From Gammaproteobacteria bacterium (lineage in GTDB: Bacteria; Pseudomonadota; Gammaproteobacteria; Acidiferrobacterales; SZUA-150), in contig JAOUOD010000003.1 of assembly GCA_029880545.1 (NCBI GenBank), positions 1 to 64,000 of the forward strand: a stretch of DNA of 64,000 nucleotides, in the 5' to 3' direction. The notes beneath the pieces were generated by a model, which was not told the DNA's origin, ran no database searches, and worked only from the letters and a program-made list of their open reading frames with translations. Shown here one piece after another: positions 18,138 to 27,796 of the stretch; within the stretch, counting starts at the first letter, position 1; every line of letters begins with the position of its first letter. The position numbers and the translations under genes were made by a program.

Positions 18138-21100
18138 CTATTGATACTTGGCTGCCCGTTGCATGAGCTTGTCCAGTCCTTTTTCATCCTGCTTGAACGG
18201 TGTGCCCGGATGAATTGCGCCGGCAGTGCATTTTTCTGCAGCCCGGACAATGTCCTTGTAGGGCCCGGCCGTGGGATCAACGACATAGGCAAGACCAGTT
18301 TCATCGTAGGCAAAGATCTTCGGGTTGATTTCGATGCATTCATCACAGGATGTACATTCGGGTGTATCAATCCACACCGGTTCAAAGTCTGACGACCCGG
18401 CAGCCGGCGCTGCTGCAGCAGTCGCCGGCGCCACGGTGGACAGCCGATCGGCATTGGCAAGGTTGGTACCGGATGCGGCCATAGCCATAAGGCTGGCTGT
18501 AAGTTTCTGCGCCATATCGGCCCGGGCATCGCGTGCCACCTTGTCGACATCGACCACCTGGTCCAGCCCGGCCAGTGATTTGAGCTGGCGCCAGAACTGC
18601 CGACGCTCTTCAGCGGATCGCGCCAGTTCCTCGGTCATTAACATGCGTACCAGGTGATTCTTTTCATCAACAGCCCATATATAGGGATAGCGACCTTCGC
18701 GCTCGTCGGCGTCCAGGTCCAGGAACTCATGCAGCGGCACCATTTCATCACCCCAGGTTTCGGCCGTTGCCTTCTTGAAGTGTTTGCGGAACCGGCCCTC
18801 GGTGGCGGCAAAGTCAGCAAACGTCAGCGGAACGTCCATGGACTGGGCGTTGCCGTCGTTGTCGACGTACTCAATTTTTACTGTTGGCCAGTCATCATCC
18901 ATGGCCGGGTTGCCGTCAATGTCGATACAGTCGCGGAAGTTGGTGGCCAGGTCCGGATCAAACTTGAACAGCGGGTAGGCGCGCGATTCCACGGCCAGCC
19001 GGCTTTGCATGTCGGTGGCATCATCGGCAACTCCGTGTTCCGGCTGGCACACGGAGTAGAGATTGAACAGCGCCGGACGACGACTGTTCAGCCCCTCGAT
19101 AAATCCTTCAAGCAGGTGCGTCATATGCGACATGGAACTTTGCAAAACATAGGTCGTTCGATGCGCCATGGCAATGAGGCTGATCTCCTTGCGGGTTTCG
19201 GTCTTGCCATGCCAGGCCTTGCCATAAGGCGCCATATCCGAAACCTGGCCAATAAAGCCGGAGGTGCAGGCCTGGCCACCGGTGTTGGAGTACACCTGGG
19301 TATCCAGGACCAGCGCCTTGATCGGTCGCCCGGCCATCATCATGCGTGACAGGTTCTGGAAACCGATGTCATACATGGCGCCGTCACCGCCGACCGATAC
19401 CACCGGCGGACACAGGTGGAATTCCTCGTCGTTAAACTGGCGCCAGTCAAAGCGGGCAAAGAACTCGTCATGTTCGCGCGGGTTGTACTTGCCTTGCAGT
19501 TCCAGTTCGGCCATGCGCACAACCTTGAAGCCTTCGGCCATCTTTGTCATGTGGCCTTCAAAGATGCCCATGGCAATGGATGGCGAATCCTGGAACAGGT
19601 GATTGGACCACGGGAACGGGTAGGGGTTGTACGGGAAGGTCGATCCCCATACCGATGTACAGCCAGTGGCATTGATGAAGCCAAGATTGGCACGACCCAT
19701 GTGGGTCTTGCCGTCGGTATATTGCCACTTGAGGTAGCGTAGTTTTTCCAGAAGTTGCGTGGCCCAGCGCAACCAGTCGGGATCAATGGGCAACAGGTCG
19801 TGCTCGCTGTCGAGCGTGGCTGACAGCCTGGCCAGCGTCAGGTCACTGTCACCCTGTTGTTCCAGCGCCTGGTAGATGGCATGGGTGTCACCAAGGTCCA
19901 TAGTGTCGGCAATCTTGATGCGGATATGCCGACCAAGCTGCTCGATCAAATCGTCCAGGTGCTTGACGTGTTTCTGCACACGCGGCTGCATCAACGCTGT
20001 CACCGTGCCGGTGAAGAGGTGAATCGCGGTTTTTTCACCGCAACCAAGACAGGCGCCGTCACCACAGACCATGGACTGGTAGTTACGCTTGTCCAGCAGC
20101 AGCGTTTCCAGCGCGCCAACCTTTTCATCTATATCATCAATACGAATAAAGTCGGCCGAGGTATTGGGCAGATCCAGCCACAGTTGCCAGTCATGGCGCA
20201 GTGATTCAACGGACTCTGTTGTTTGCGTGACTGCTTCGAGGGCGCCATCCTTGCAGACGGTGACACACTCCATGCAACCCTTGCAGGTATACGGATTGAT
20301 GGTGATGGAAAACAGGCCGCCGCTGCCCTTGCTGCGTTTCTCGCGAACCGTGTAATACGGCTTGGTAATGGCAAACCTGAAGTTGCCCATACTTTCAAGG
20401 AACCAGTCAAACTCGGTCTCAAGCTGTTGCTTGCCGTCCACTTCCATGACTGACTCTTCGACAGTCTGTTCAATGGCCTGTTGCAGCAGGTGCGCGACAT
20501 TGGCTGATTCACCGGCCTCGTCTATCGCGGCGTGCAGTTTTTTCTCAACGGTACGTGTAGCCCGGCGCAGGTGGCGCGTCGGCCGGCCGTTGTTTTCAAT
20601 ACGGCGAATCACCGTGTTGAACACATCGCTCATGGTATTGACCAGTCCGGGAATGGCGGCATCAGGGCAGGTGGAAAAACAGTCGCCGCAGGCGGTACAT
20701 TTTTCCGGGATGAATTCAGGATGTTCAAAACGGATCTTGGTCATGTCCCGGTAGACACCGGTGGCCGCCGGGATCAGGCTGACACCCATGAACGGATCGA
20801 CCAGGTTGTCATTGCCTTTGCCGGTGGCATAGAAGTGACCGGTTTGTTCCCAGAACCGGTGAACATCGGAGGCATGGCCATCACCCGCCGGTAACTGTTT
20901 CAGCATGACCGGCAAACCGGCAGCACGACGCTTGATGTGATCCCGGGTCAGGCCGAGAGGCTTGTCAGTGATCTCATGGATTTCGTCAAAGCCGCGACGC
21001 ACCACGCGCAGGTTGTCTTCGACAACACGCTTGCCCTTGTCGCCGAACTTGCTGCGCAACTGGTCTTCGATAGCCTTGAGCAACGACTCTTCGTCCAGCC

Positions 21101-23057
21101 CCGCCTGTTTCATTGCCTTGGACGTGGCAAAAAACGCGCCCTGGAAGGCATTGCCCTGCATGCGGAATTGCAGCTCAGCGTTGCTGGCTTCCTCGCGGGC
21201 TATGCGGAAGCCGTCTACGTAGTAAACGTGAATGTCGTTATCAACAATATACTGTTGACCGTGTTGCGGTATGTGCGCCCAGACTTCCTCGGCCGAGTCG
21301 AGGCTGCTCTGAATAATAAAGGCGCCACCCTTGTCGAGACCGGCCAGCGGGTTGGAGTGTTCGAAGACATTGGGGTCAGGCGACAGCACCACGTCGACAT
21401 GGTGGTATTCGCAATTCAGCGGAATCGGTTCCGGCGCGGCCGACAGGTAGTAGGTGGTGGGCTGGCCTTTTTTCTCTGAACCATATTTCGGGTTAGCCTT
21501 GATTTCGTAGTCGAGCAGGTCGAACAGGGTCATGGCCAGGTTCTTGCCGGTGGTAATGGCGCCCCAGCCGCCGACGGAATGAATGCGCACGGTGATGGAG
21601 TTCTTCGGCATCAGGTTGGGGTTCTCGCTGCCATGCACCGCCAGTTCACGAATACGGGGGTAGGCATCGAGCAACGCCTGCTGATGAATCTCCTGTTTTG
21701 GGGTCATTGCCTGGTCATGAATGAAATCCACTGACAGGTAGAAAAAGCGCCGACGCTTGCCCTCGGGCAGCATGTTTTCAACTGCACCAATCAGTGCTTC
21801 CGGTTGCAGGTCGCGGCTGCCCAGACCATAAACGCCGGAATACAGCCTTGGCCTGTCTGCAGGCCTGGCATAGGTGTCATAGGCCGGGTAAGGCTTGTCT
21901 TCACCACGGCCGACCTGGTTCTCAAGACACTTGCTGATGACTGCCCGTACCTCGCGCATCAATGGCAGGTCTTCAGCAAGTGGTTGATCGGTACGCTCAA
22001 GAACGGTGACGGCTTTTTTGCCTTTCAGTACATGGCCGAGCAGGTCGCCGGGGAATGGTCGGTACATGGTGATGTTGACGACCCCGACCTTGAGCTTGCG
22101 GGTTTTGCGCAGGTAATCGGCGATGGCCTCGGCCTGCACAATCATGCTGCCCTGGCCGAGTATCAGGTAGTCGGCATCCTCGGCCCTGTAACTGGCGACA
22201 CGTTGGTACTGCCTGCCGGTAAGCCCGGCATACTGTTTCATGACATCGTCGGTAATGCTGCTGATGTGTTCGAAGAAGTAGGGTCGTTGCGCCGCCACCG
22301 ACTGCATGTAGGCATCCTGGTTTTGTACGCTGCCTGACAGCATCGGGTTATCCACGTCCCAGACTTCGGGTACGCGACGGCGCTTGTCACCGTAGATCAT
22401 GCGTTGCGACGGTGTTGGTGTATCAATGATGTCATCCGGCTGGCCGAGGAATTCCTTGATCAGCTCCCGTTCCGGTACTTGCATGGATTCGATCAGGTGC
22501 GTGGTCAGGAAGCCGTCCTGGGCAACGGCAGCCGGTGTCAGCGACAGCTCGGCTATCTTGCGCCCGATCAGGTTGAGGTCCGCCGCTTCCTGTGCGCTCT
22601 TGGCCATGACCTGGAAGAAACCGGTGTCGTCGATACAGTGATAATCATCATGACCGCAATGCACGTTCAGGCTGGCCTTGGTAATGGCGCGACAACCGAT
22701 ATTGAGCACATAGGGCAGGCGTTTGCCGACCGCGGCATAAAGCGACTCATGCATGAACGCCACGCCTTGCGCCGACGAGAAGTTGGTGGCGCGTAATCCG
22801 CTCATGGACATGCCGGCGGTGACAGCGGCCGCAGCATGTTCACTTTCCGGTTCGACAAATATCAGCGGCCTGCCAGATACATTGATATGACCCTTGCTGA
22901 CTTCCTCGGCCCAGTATTCACCCATTTGTGTTGACGGGGTAATCGGGTAGGCGCCGGCGGCATCACTGGCTTCACGTTCGCACATGATGACGGCGGTGTT
23001 GCCGTCTATGGCCTGGCGGATACCCGGGTACTTGATTGCTGTCGTCTGCTTTTTCAT
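18138..23057 (-). CDS. nifJ: Giant pyruvate:ferredoxin (flavodoxin) oxidoreductase with C-terminal ferredoxin domain
   Basis: 1639 residues against about 1170-1200 for usual one-chain PFOR. Order: pyrimidine-domain and pyruvate site (AYPITPSTQMGEYW, residues 36-49), gamma domain (GGWGAITTGKNLA, about 497-509), two-cluster ferredoxin domain with Cys 787/790/793/797 and 925/928/931/935, then the TPP domain (GDGACLGCGEKT near 1000, TGCTSVWG near 1132, SNTGGQ near 1257). The two ferredoxin motifs are about 138 residues apart instead of roughly 55. After an Ala-rich linker (1542-1553) comes an extra single-cluster ferredoxin-like domain, Cys 1568/1571/1574/1610. It sits between rnfB and rnfC, so its electron partner is very probably Rnf. 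Exact 2-oxoacid not proven. Confidence 0.9.
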   Translation of the reverse strand: MKKQTTAIKYPGIRQAIDGNTAVIMCEREASDAAGAYPITPSTQMGEYWAEEVSKGHINVSGRPLIFVEPESEHAAAAVTAGMSMSGLRATNFSSAQGVAFMHESLYAAVGKRLPYVLNIGCRAITKASLNVHCGHDDYHCIDDTGFFQVMAKSAQEAADLNLIGRKIAELSLTPAAVAQDGFLTTHLIESMQVPERELIKEFLGQPDDIIDTPTPSQRMIYGDKRRRVPEVWDVDNPMLSGSVQNQDAYMQSVAAQRPYFFEHISSITDDVMKQYAGLTGRQYQRVASYRAEDADYLILGQGSMIVQAEAIADYLRKTRKLKVGVVNITMYRPFPGDLLGHVLKGKKAVTVLERTDQPLAEDLPLMREVRAVISKCLENQVGRGEDKPYPAYDTYARPADRPRLYSGVYGLGSRDLQPEALIGAVENMLPEGKRRRFFYLSVDFIHDQAMTPKQEIHQQALLDAYPRIRELAVHGSENPNLMPKNSITVRIHSVGGWGAITTGKNLAMTLFDLLDYEIKANPKYGSEKKGQPTTYYLSAAPEPIPLNCEYHHVDVVLSPDPNVFEHSNPLAGLDKGGAFIIQSSLDSAEEVWAHIPQHGQQYIVDNDIHVYYVDGFRIAREEASNAELQFRMQGNAFQGAFFATSKAMKQAGLDEESLLKAIEDQLRSKFGDKGKRVVEDNLRVVRRGFDEIHEITDKPLGLTRDHIKRRAAGLPVMLKQLPAGDGHASDVHRFWEQTGHFYATGKGNDNLVDPFMGVSLIPAATGVYRDMTKIRFEHPEFIPEKCTACGDCFSTCPDAAIPGLVNTMSDVFNTVIRRIENNGRPTRHLRRATRTVEKKLHAAIDEAGESANVAHLLQQAIEQTVEESVMEVDGKQQLETEFDWFLESMGNFRFAITKPYYTVREKRSKGSGGLFSITINPYTCKGCMECVTVCKDGALEAVTQTTESVESLRHDWQLWLDLPNTSADFIRIDDIDEKVGALETLLLDKRNYQSMVCGDGACLGCGEKTAIHLFTGTVTALMQPRVQKHVKHLDDLIEQLGRHIRIKIADTMDLGDTHAIYQALEQQGDSDLTLARLSATLDSEHDLLPIDPDWLRWATQLLEKLRYLKWQYTDGKTHMGRANLGFINATGCTSVWGSTFPYNPYPFPWSNHLFQDSPSIAMGIFEGHMTKMAEGFKVVRMAELELQGKYNPREHDEFFARFDWRQFNDEEFHLCPPVVSVGGDGAMYDIGFQNLSRMMMAGRPIKALVLDTQVYSNTGGQACTSGFIGQVSDMAPYGKAWHGKTETRKEISLIAMAHRTTYVLQSSMSHMTHLLEGFIEGLNSRRPALFNLYSVCQPEHGVADDATDMQSRLAVESRAYPLFKFDPDLATNFRDCIDIDGNPAMDDDWPTVKIEYVDNDGNAQSMDVPLTFADFAATEGRFRKHFKKATAETWGDEMVPLHEFLDLDADEREGRYPYIWAVDEKNHLVRMLMTEELARSAEERRQFWRQLKSLAGLDQVVDVDKVARDARADMAQKLTASLMAMAASGTNLANADRLSTVAPATAAAAPAAGSSDFEPVWIDTPECTSCDECIEINPKIFAYDETGLAYVVDPTAGPYKDIVRAAEKCTAGAIHPGTPFKQDEKGLDKLMQRAAKYQ

Positions 23058-23125
23058 GGTTCTGCCCCTTGTGGTGGTACGGCTGCTTGTCTCCTGTGTT
23101 GCCTGCTGGTGCTGTTACCAATGAG

Positions 23126-24001
23126 CTAACCCGGCGGCAGTGGTTGTTGCCGGATAATTTTTCTGGCCTTGAAACCTTTTTGTACGCCGGACTGTTTATC
23201 GAGCCAGACGATGGCGCCGGTCGGGCATCGTTCGATGGCGATGCGCGTGGCCAGCGCATTCTTGTCGTAATCGACAATGGCCAGGTTGTGTTCCATGCGC
23301 ACCAGTCCTTCCGGTGCGTCCAGTGCGCAACGACCACAACCGTCACAGATCACTTCGCATTCAGCCTCGGCCGCGGCACCGGCTTCCTGGTTCTTGCAGG
23401 CGACCCAGAGCTGGTGACTGACCGGGTGAATGGAAAACAGCTGGCGTGGACAGATATCAACGCAGTCGCCGCAGGCGGTGCACAGGTCATCAATCACTAC
23501 CGGCAGGTGATGCGCATCCATAGTGATGGCGTCGAAGTCGCACACCACTTCGCAATCGCCGAGACCCAGGCAACCCCAGGTACAACCCTTGCCACCGCCG
23601 GATACCAGGCTGGCCGCCCGGCACGATGGCAGGCCTTCATAATGGGCGCGAATATGGGCGACGTGACTGCCGCCGGCGCAGGCCAGCCGGGCGACGCGCT
23701 GTTCGTGTTCGCCGACATCGACGCCCAGGAAATTGGCAATGTGTTGTTGTTCATCGGTGGTGGCGACGGTGCAGGCGCCGGGGTCAAGATCGCCGCGAAT
23801 CAGGGCTTCGGCAAATTGCCGGCAACCGGCAGTGCCGCAGGCGCCGCAATTGCTGGCCGGCAACATCGATTCAACGTCGTCGATTCGGGGGTCTTCCCAG
23901 ACATAGAGCTTGCGGTTGGCCAGCGCCAGCACTGCCGCCAGCGTCGAGCCGAGCCCGGCCATAAACAATCCTGCGGTGGCAATGTGCGTTAGTGCTGGCA
24001 A
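23126..24001 (-). CDS. rnfB: Rnf complex subunit B, long multi-cluster form
   Basis: 291 residues; starts at TTG 24001 with AGGAG seven bases upstream. One membrane helix (about 5-28), then the Fe-S domain CGACGTAGC...C (Cys 52/55/60/77), then Cys 140/144/150/154 and 174/177/180/184, each able to complete a two-cluster ferredoxin, then Cys 219/222/225 and 259. This is the extended type known from Clostridia, Thermotoga and Bacteroidota, not the roughly 190-residue enterobacterial RnfB. In the last ferredoxin unit the fourth Cys of motif 1 is Ala229 and the CxxCxxC of motif 2 is lost, so one of its two clusters should be absent. Confidence 0.93.
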   Translation of the reverse strand: MPALTHIATAGLFMAGLGSTLAAVLALANRKLYVWEDPRIDDVESMLPASNCGACGTAGCRQFAEALIRGDLDPGACTVATTDEQQHIANFLGVDVGEHEQRVARLACAGGSHVAHIRAHYEGLPSCRAASLVSGGGKGCTWGCLGLGDCEVVCDFDAITMDAHHLPVVIDDLCTACGDCVDICPRQLFSIHPVSHQLWVACKNQEAGAAAEAECEVICDGCGRCALDAPEGLVRMEHNLAIVDYDKNALATRIAIERCPTGAIVWLDKQSGVQKGFKARKIIRQQPLPPG

Positions 24002-24057
24002 ACCCGGTTCTCCTAAACCAGAGGAAATTGGTCAAGAATATCCTTACACTTTTTAAG

Positions 24058-24086
24058 ACTAAACAGACACGAACTATTTGTCTCAA
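24058..24086 (-). promoter_or_regulatory. Candidate sigma-70 promoter for the rnfB-PFOR-rnf operon
   Basis: On the minus strand TTGAGA (24081-24086) and TTTAGT (24058-24063) are separated by 17 bases, giving a start near 24051 and a leader of about 50 bases before rnfB. The interval 24002-24134 is strongly AT-rich. A perfect 12-base palindrome, TTTAATATTAAA, lies at 24101-24112 just upstream of the -35 and could serve as the binding site of the divergent LysR regulator. Confidence 0.4.
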
Positions 24087-24134
24087 TAATAATTTCAATG
24101 TTTAATATTAAAAATATCAATACAAGGAGCAATC

Positions 24135-25052
24135 ATGACCCGCCACCAGACCTTGTATTACAAGCAGAACCTGCTGAAGCAGTTGCGCGCGTTTTGCCAG
24201 GCGGCGCGTACCGGCAATATCACTGAAGCCGCCGAACGCCTGTTCCTGAGCCAGCCGTCCGTGACCCTGCAAATCCAGGCCCTGGAGCGGGAGTTCAATA
24301 CCCACCTGTTCGAGCGACGCGGACCGCGGATCAGTCTGACCGGCGAAGGCCAGGTGCTTTACAACCTGGCCCAGCCGCTGGTGGACGGCATGGACCGGTT
24401 GCACGAAACCTTCGATGCCCATCTCGGCAAGCTGGAGTCGGGCGAACTGAACATTGCTGCCGGTGAATCGACCATCCTGTACGTGTTGCCGGAAGCGACG
24501 CGGCAGTTCGTCGAACGCTATCCCGGGATCGAGCTGAAAATGCACAACGTTACCGGTCGCGATGGCATGGCCATGTTGCGCAACAATGACGCTGATTTTG
24601 CTGTCGGTTCCATGCTGGAGATTCCCGATGACATTGAATACGAAGCGGTGGTGACCTATGACCCGGTGCTGATAACGCCGCTCGATCACCCGTTGGCAAC
24701 GAAAAAGAAGGTGACACTGGAAGACATCAGTGAATACGGCCTGATCCTGCCACCGCGTCATTTAAGTACCTGGCGCGTGGTGCAGCTGGTGTTCAGCCAG
24801 TACAACCTTAACTACCGGGTAACCCTGGAAGCCGGTGGCTGGGAAGTGATCAAGAAATATGTCGAGCTGGGCCTGGGACTGTCTATTGTCACTGACGTTT
24901 GCCTGACCGGTGATGAAAAACTGGTGCGCATTCCGCTGAATGATTATTTCCCCGAGCGAAGTTACGGCATCGTCACCCGCAAGGGCAAATACCTGTCGCC
25001 GCAGGCGCGGCGGTTTATTGATATGCTCAAGGCCGTATATCACCAGGCGTAA
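24135..25052 (+). CDS. LysR-family transcriptional regulator
   Basis: 305 residues. N-terminal winged helix (QLRAFCQAARTGNITEAAERLFLSQPSVTLQIQALEREF region, about 15-55), then a periplasmic-binding-type effector domain. The effector domain resembles the CysB/Cbl/CbbR branch (GWEVIKKYVELGLGLSIVTD). AAGGAG precedes the ATG. It is divergent from rnfB across a 133-base AT-rich spacer, the classic arrangement for a LysR protein controlling both directions, and is followed by a lactate-type dehydrogenase. The effector could be a carboxylate, but that is inference. Confidence 0.9.
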   Translation: MTRHQTLYYKQNLLKQLRAFCQAARTGNITEAAERLFLSQPSVTLQIQALEREFNTHLFERRGPRISLTGEGQVLYNLAQPLVDGMDRLHETFDAHLGKLESGELNIAAGESTILYVLPEATRQFVERYPGIELKMHNVTGRDGMAMLRNNDADFAVGSMLEIPDDIEYEAVVTYDPVLITPLDHPLATKKKVTLEDISEYGLILPPRHLSTWRVVQLVFSQYNLNYRVTLEAGGWEVIKKYVELGLGLSIVTDVCLTGDEKLVRIPLNDYFPERSYGIVTRKGKYLSPQARRFIDMLKAVYHQA

Positions 25053-25156
25053 CCGCGTGTTGTCCGTAGTGCTATAGTCTTGTGCATTGACAAAGCCGTG
25101 GATGCTGTTGACAACATCAGGGTCATTAATAAATCAGCGCTGAGGAGAAACCGGGT

Positions 25157-26353
25157 ATGGCTGTGAAATTCTTTGGTCGAAGCCTGTACAAGGGCCGGTG
25201 TTTCCGCCGGGCATTAAGCATCGACGAGCTGCGCGAAGTGGCGCGTCGGCAGGTACCGTACTTTGCGTTTGAGTACGTCGAAGGCGGAGCCGAGGATGAG
25301 CGCGCCTTGCGCTGGAACCGCGGCGCCCTGGAAAACATTCGATTAATCCCCAATACACTGGTTGATACCAGCGATCGCCATCAGCGCATCTCCCTGTTTG
25401 ACCGGCAATCACAATCACCGTTGATTGTTGCGCCGACCGGATTGAACGGCATGTTGCGTTACCGCGGTGATGCGGCGCTGGCCCGGGCGGCAACGGCAGC
25501 CGGTATTCCGTTTACCCTGAGCACGGTATCCAACATGTTGCTGGAAGATGTCGCTGTCAGCGCGCGTGAGGTCGGTGATGCACGCATGTGGATGCAGCTC
25601 TACGTGATGAATGACCGTGCTGTTGCCCGAAATATCGTTGAGCGTGCCGACAAGGCCGGTTACGAGGCGCTGGTGTTTACAACCGATGCCAATGTCTTTG
25701 GTTATCGTGAATGGGATCGTCGCAACTACCGCGAACCCGGCAAGCTGACCTTGCGCAATATGATGAATGTACCGTTTCATCCTCGCTGGGCCTGGGATGT
25801 ATTGCGACACGGCATTCCCTGGTTCGACAATATTGTTGACTTCATGCCGCCGGAAGCAAGAAGCGCCAGCGGTGGTGTGGCGTTTTTCCCCAGGTTGTTT
25901 GCACCGAACCTGTCCTGGGATGATGTTGCCTGGATACGTGATGCCTGGCCGCGCAAGTTGCTGATCAAGGGGGTAATGAGCGTGGATGATGCGCGCAAGG
26001 CCGCTGATGTCGGCTGTGACGGCATTATCCTGACCAATCACGGTGGTCGTCAGCTGGACAGTTGCGTGGCGCCCATCGAAGTCTTGCCGGAAATTGCCGC
26101 CACTGTTGGCGAGCGCATGACTATTATAGTGGATAGTGGTTTTTATCGTGGCGGCGACGTGGTCAAGGCTGTTGCCCTGGGCGCGGATGCGGTCATGATC
26201 GGCCGTGCCGCGCTGTTCGGTCTTACTGCGGGCGGTGAAGCCGGTGTTGCCCATGCGCTGCACATCATGATGAGCGAGATTGACCGGACCCTGGGCGAGC
26301 TGGGCTGTTGTTCACTGGCCGATGTGCATCCCAGTATGCTGGTCCAGGGTTAA
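25157..26353 (+). CDS. FMN-dependent alpha-hydroxy acid dehydrogenase (LldD-like)
   Basis: 398 residues, TIM barrel of the L-lactate dehydrogenase/glycolate oxidase/mandelate dehydrogenase family. APTGLNGMLRY is the FMN-phosphate entry loop; MWMQLYV, TTDANVFGYREWDRRN and the catalytic TNHGGRQLDSC (active-site His and substrate Arg) follow; DSGFYRGGDVVKAVALGADAVMIGRA ends the barrel. GAGGAG precedes the ATG. It likely oxidises L-lactate or a related acid to a 2-oxo acid, which would supply pyruvate to the neighbouring PFOR/PEP synthase cluster. Confidence 0.9.
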   Translation: MAVKFFGRSLYKGRCFRRALSIDELREVARRQVPYFAFEYVEGGAEDERALRWNRGALENIRLIPNTLVDTSDRHQRISLFDRQSQSPLIVAPTGLNGMLRYRGDAALARAATAAGIPFTLSTVSNMLLEDVAVSAREVGDARMWMQLYVMNDRAVARNIVERADKAGYEALVFTTDANVFGYREWDRRNYREPGKLTLRNMMNVPFHPRWAWDVLRHGIPWFDNIVDFMPPEARSASGGVAFFPRLFAPNLSWDDVAWIRDAWPRKLLIKGVMSVDDARKAADVGCDGIILTNHGGRQLDSCVAPIEVLPEIAATVGERMTIIVDSGFYRGGDVVKAVALGADAVMIGRAALFGLTAGGEAGVAHALHIMMSEIDRTLGELGCCSLADVHPSMLVQG

Positions 26354-26361
26354 TTCTTCGA

Positions 26362-27270
26362 ATGCATCACTCCCCCGCTGATTCGGTACACGCCGTTCTG
26401 TGGATGACCGGTGCATTACTGTCTTTCTGTTTGCTTGCCGTGGGTGCGCGTGAACTCAGTGGTGGCATCAGCGTCATGCAAATGTTGCTGTTTCGCAGTG
26501 TTATAGGTGTCGTCATTATCGGCCTGGTGATCGTGAGCGGGCGGCGTTGGGCACTGTTTGCCAGTGCCCGTCCGCGTCTGCACGGGTTTCGCCACCTGTT
26601 TCATTTTGCTGCCCAGTACTGCTGGTTCGTTGGCCTGGGCGTACTGCCTCTCGCCGAGGTGTTTGCGCTGGAGTTCACGGTACCATTGTGGACCATGCTG
26701 ATCGCGGTATTGTTCCTGGGTGAGCAGGTGACCCGGCGCAAGCTTCTGGCCATTGGCCTGTGCCTCGCGGGTGTGGTGTTAATCGTCCGGCCGGGATCCG
26801 GTGTCATGAACATGGCATCAGCCATTGTTATAGTCGCTGCCATCCTGTTCGCCATCTCCCACAGTGCCACCAAGGCGCTGTCGTCTTCCGAGCACCCGCT
26901 GACGATCCTGTTTTACATGTGCCTGGTGCAGCTGCCTCTTGGCCTGGTACTGTCGATACATGGCTGGAAGCAACCCGAATCCGGTCACTGGCTGTGGATC
27001 GTGGTGATTGGTATTACGGCATTGACAGCACATTACTGCATGACCCGCGCCATGCATCATGCCGAGATCACTACCGTGGTAACGCTGGACTTTTTCCGCC
27101 TGCCCTTGATCATCCTTGTGGGCGTGGTTTTCTACCACGAGTCGTTTGACGGCTGGTTACTCGCCGGAGCGGCCTTGATGCTTTTCGGTAACCGGATTAA
27201 TCTTGGTGGCAGCAACGTGGTCCCGGTGTCGCCGGATCCGCAGCACGAACCAGTTGAACTACGGCGCTGA
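26362..27270 (+). CDS. EamA/DMT-family permease
   Basis: 302 residues from ATG 26362, eight bases after the dehydrogenase stop. Ten hydrophobic segments in two repeated EamA halves (FALEFTVPLWTMLIAVLFLGE in the first, TLDFFRLPLIILVGVVFYHE in the second). Drug/metabolite transporter superfamily; substrate unknown. Its position immediately after the hydroxy-acid dehydrogenase suggests co-transcription. Confidence 0.88.
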   Translation: MHHSPADSVHAVLWMTGALLSFCLLAVGARELSGGISVMQMLLFRSVIGVVIIGLVIVSGRRWALFASARPRLHGFRHLFHFAAQYCWFVGLGVLPLAEVFALEFTVPLWTMLIAVLFLGEQVTRRKLLAIGLCLAGVVLIVRPGSGVMNMASAIVIVAAILFAISHSATKALSSSEHPLTILFYMCLVQLPLGLVLSIHGWKQPESGHWLWIVVIGITALTAHYCMTRAMHHAEITTVVTLDFFRLPLIILVGVVFYHESFDGWLLAGAALMLFGNRINLGGSNVVPVSPDPQHEPVELRR

Positions 27271-27343
27271 ACCATTACCGAGATAGATGGTCGATGCAAA
27301 TAGCGCATGCCTGATGAATAATAATGATTTGAACAGGTGGATT

Positions 27344-27694
27344 ATGTATACGATTGAAAGCCTGCTTGAGATGTTGCGCAGTAATCCCGAAAACGTCAGC
27401 TTTGATGACTGCATCGCAGTGATTGATGCCAATTACGAGTTCACTCCTACCGCATTCAGAAATGGCATGCTGGTGAATAATGCCGGCGAGAACAACGGTT
27501 CCTGCAAGATTTTCGCCTTTGCAAAATTGCAAGGCCTCGATAAAACACAGACCCTGCACTGTTTTGGCGATTATTATCGAAAGGATGTGCTGGGCTCGCC
27601 TGATGGTGATGATCATCAGAATATACGAAATTTCATGCAAACCGGATGGAGTACGCTCGGATTTGACGGTGTTGCACTGGCTGCCAGGTCTTAA
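27344..27694 (+). CDS. HopJ-family protein
   Basis: 116 residues from ATG 27344, with AGGTGG five bases upstream. It matches the family named after the HopJ type III effector: FDDCIAVIDANYEFTPTAFRNG, ENNGSCKIFAFAKLQGLDK, CFGDYYRKDVL and NIRNFMQTGW. The family is widespread in marine and soil gammaproteobacteria without type III secretion, so the name should not be read as virulence. Function unknown. Confidence 0.88.
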   Translation: MYTIESLLEMLRSNPENVSFDDCIAVIDANYEFTPTAFRNGMLVNNAGENNGSCKIFAFAKLQGLDKTQTLHCFGDYYRKDVLGSPDGDDHQNIRNFMQTGWSTLGFDGVALAARS

Positions 27695-27796
27695 CGCTGC
27701 CTTCAAGCTGAAGGATGGCAGCTGTGCTGGAAATTCCGGCTGTGGCGTACTTCTGAAACCGGTTATGGATCGAAAGGCGCCATTACGGAGAGATGA

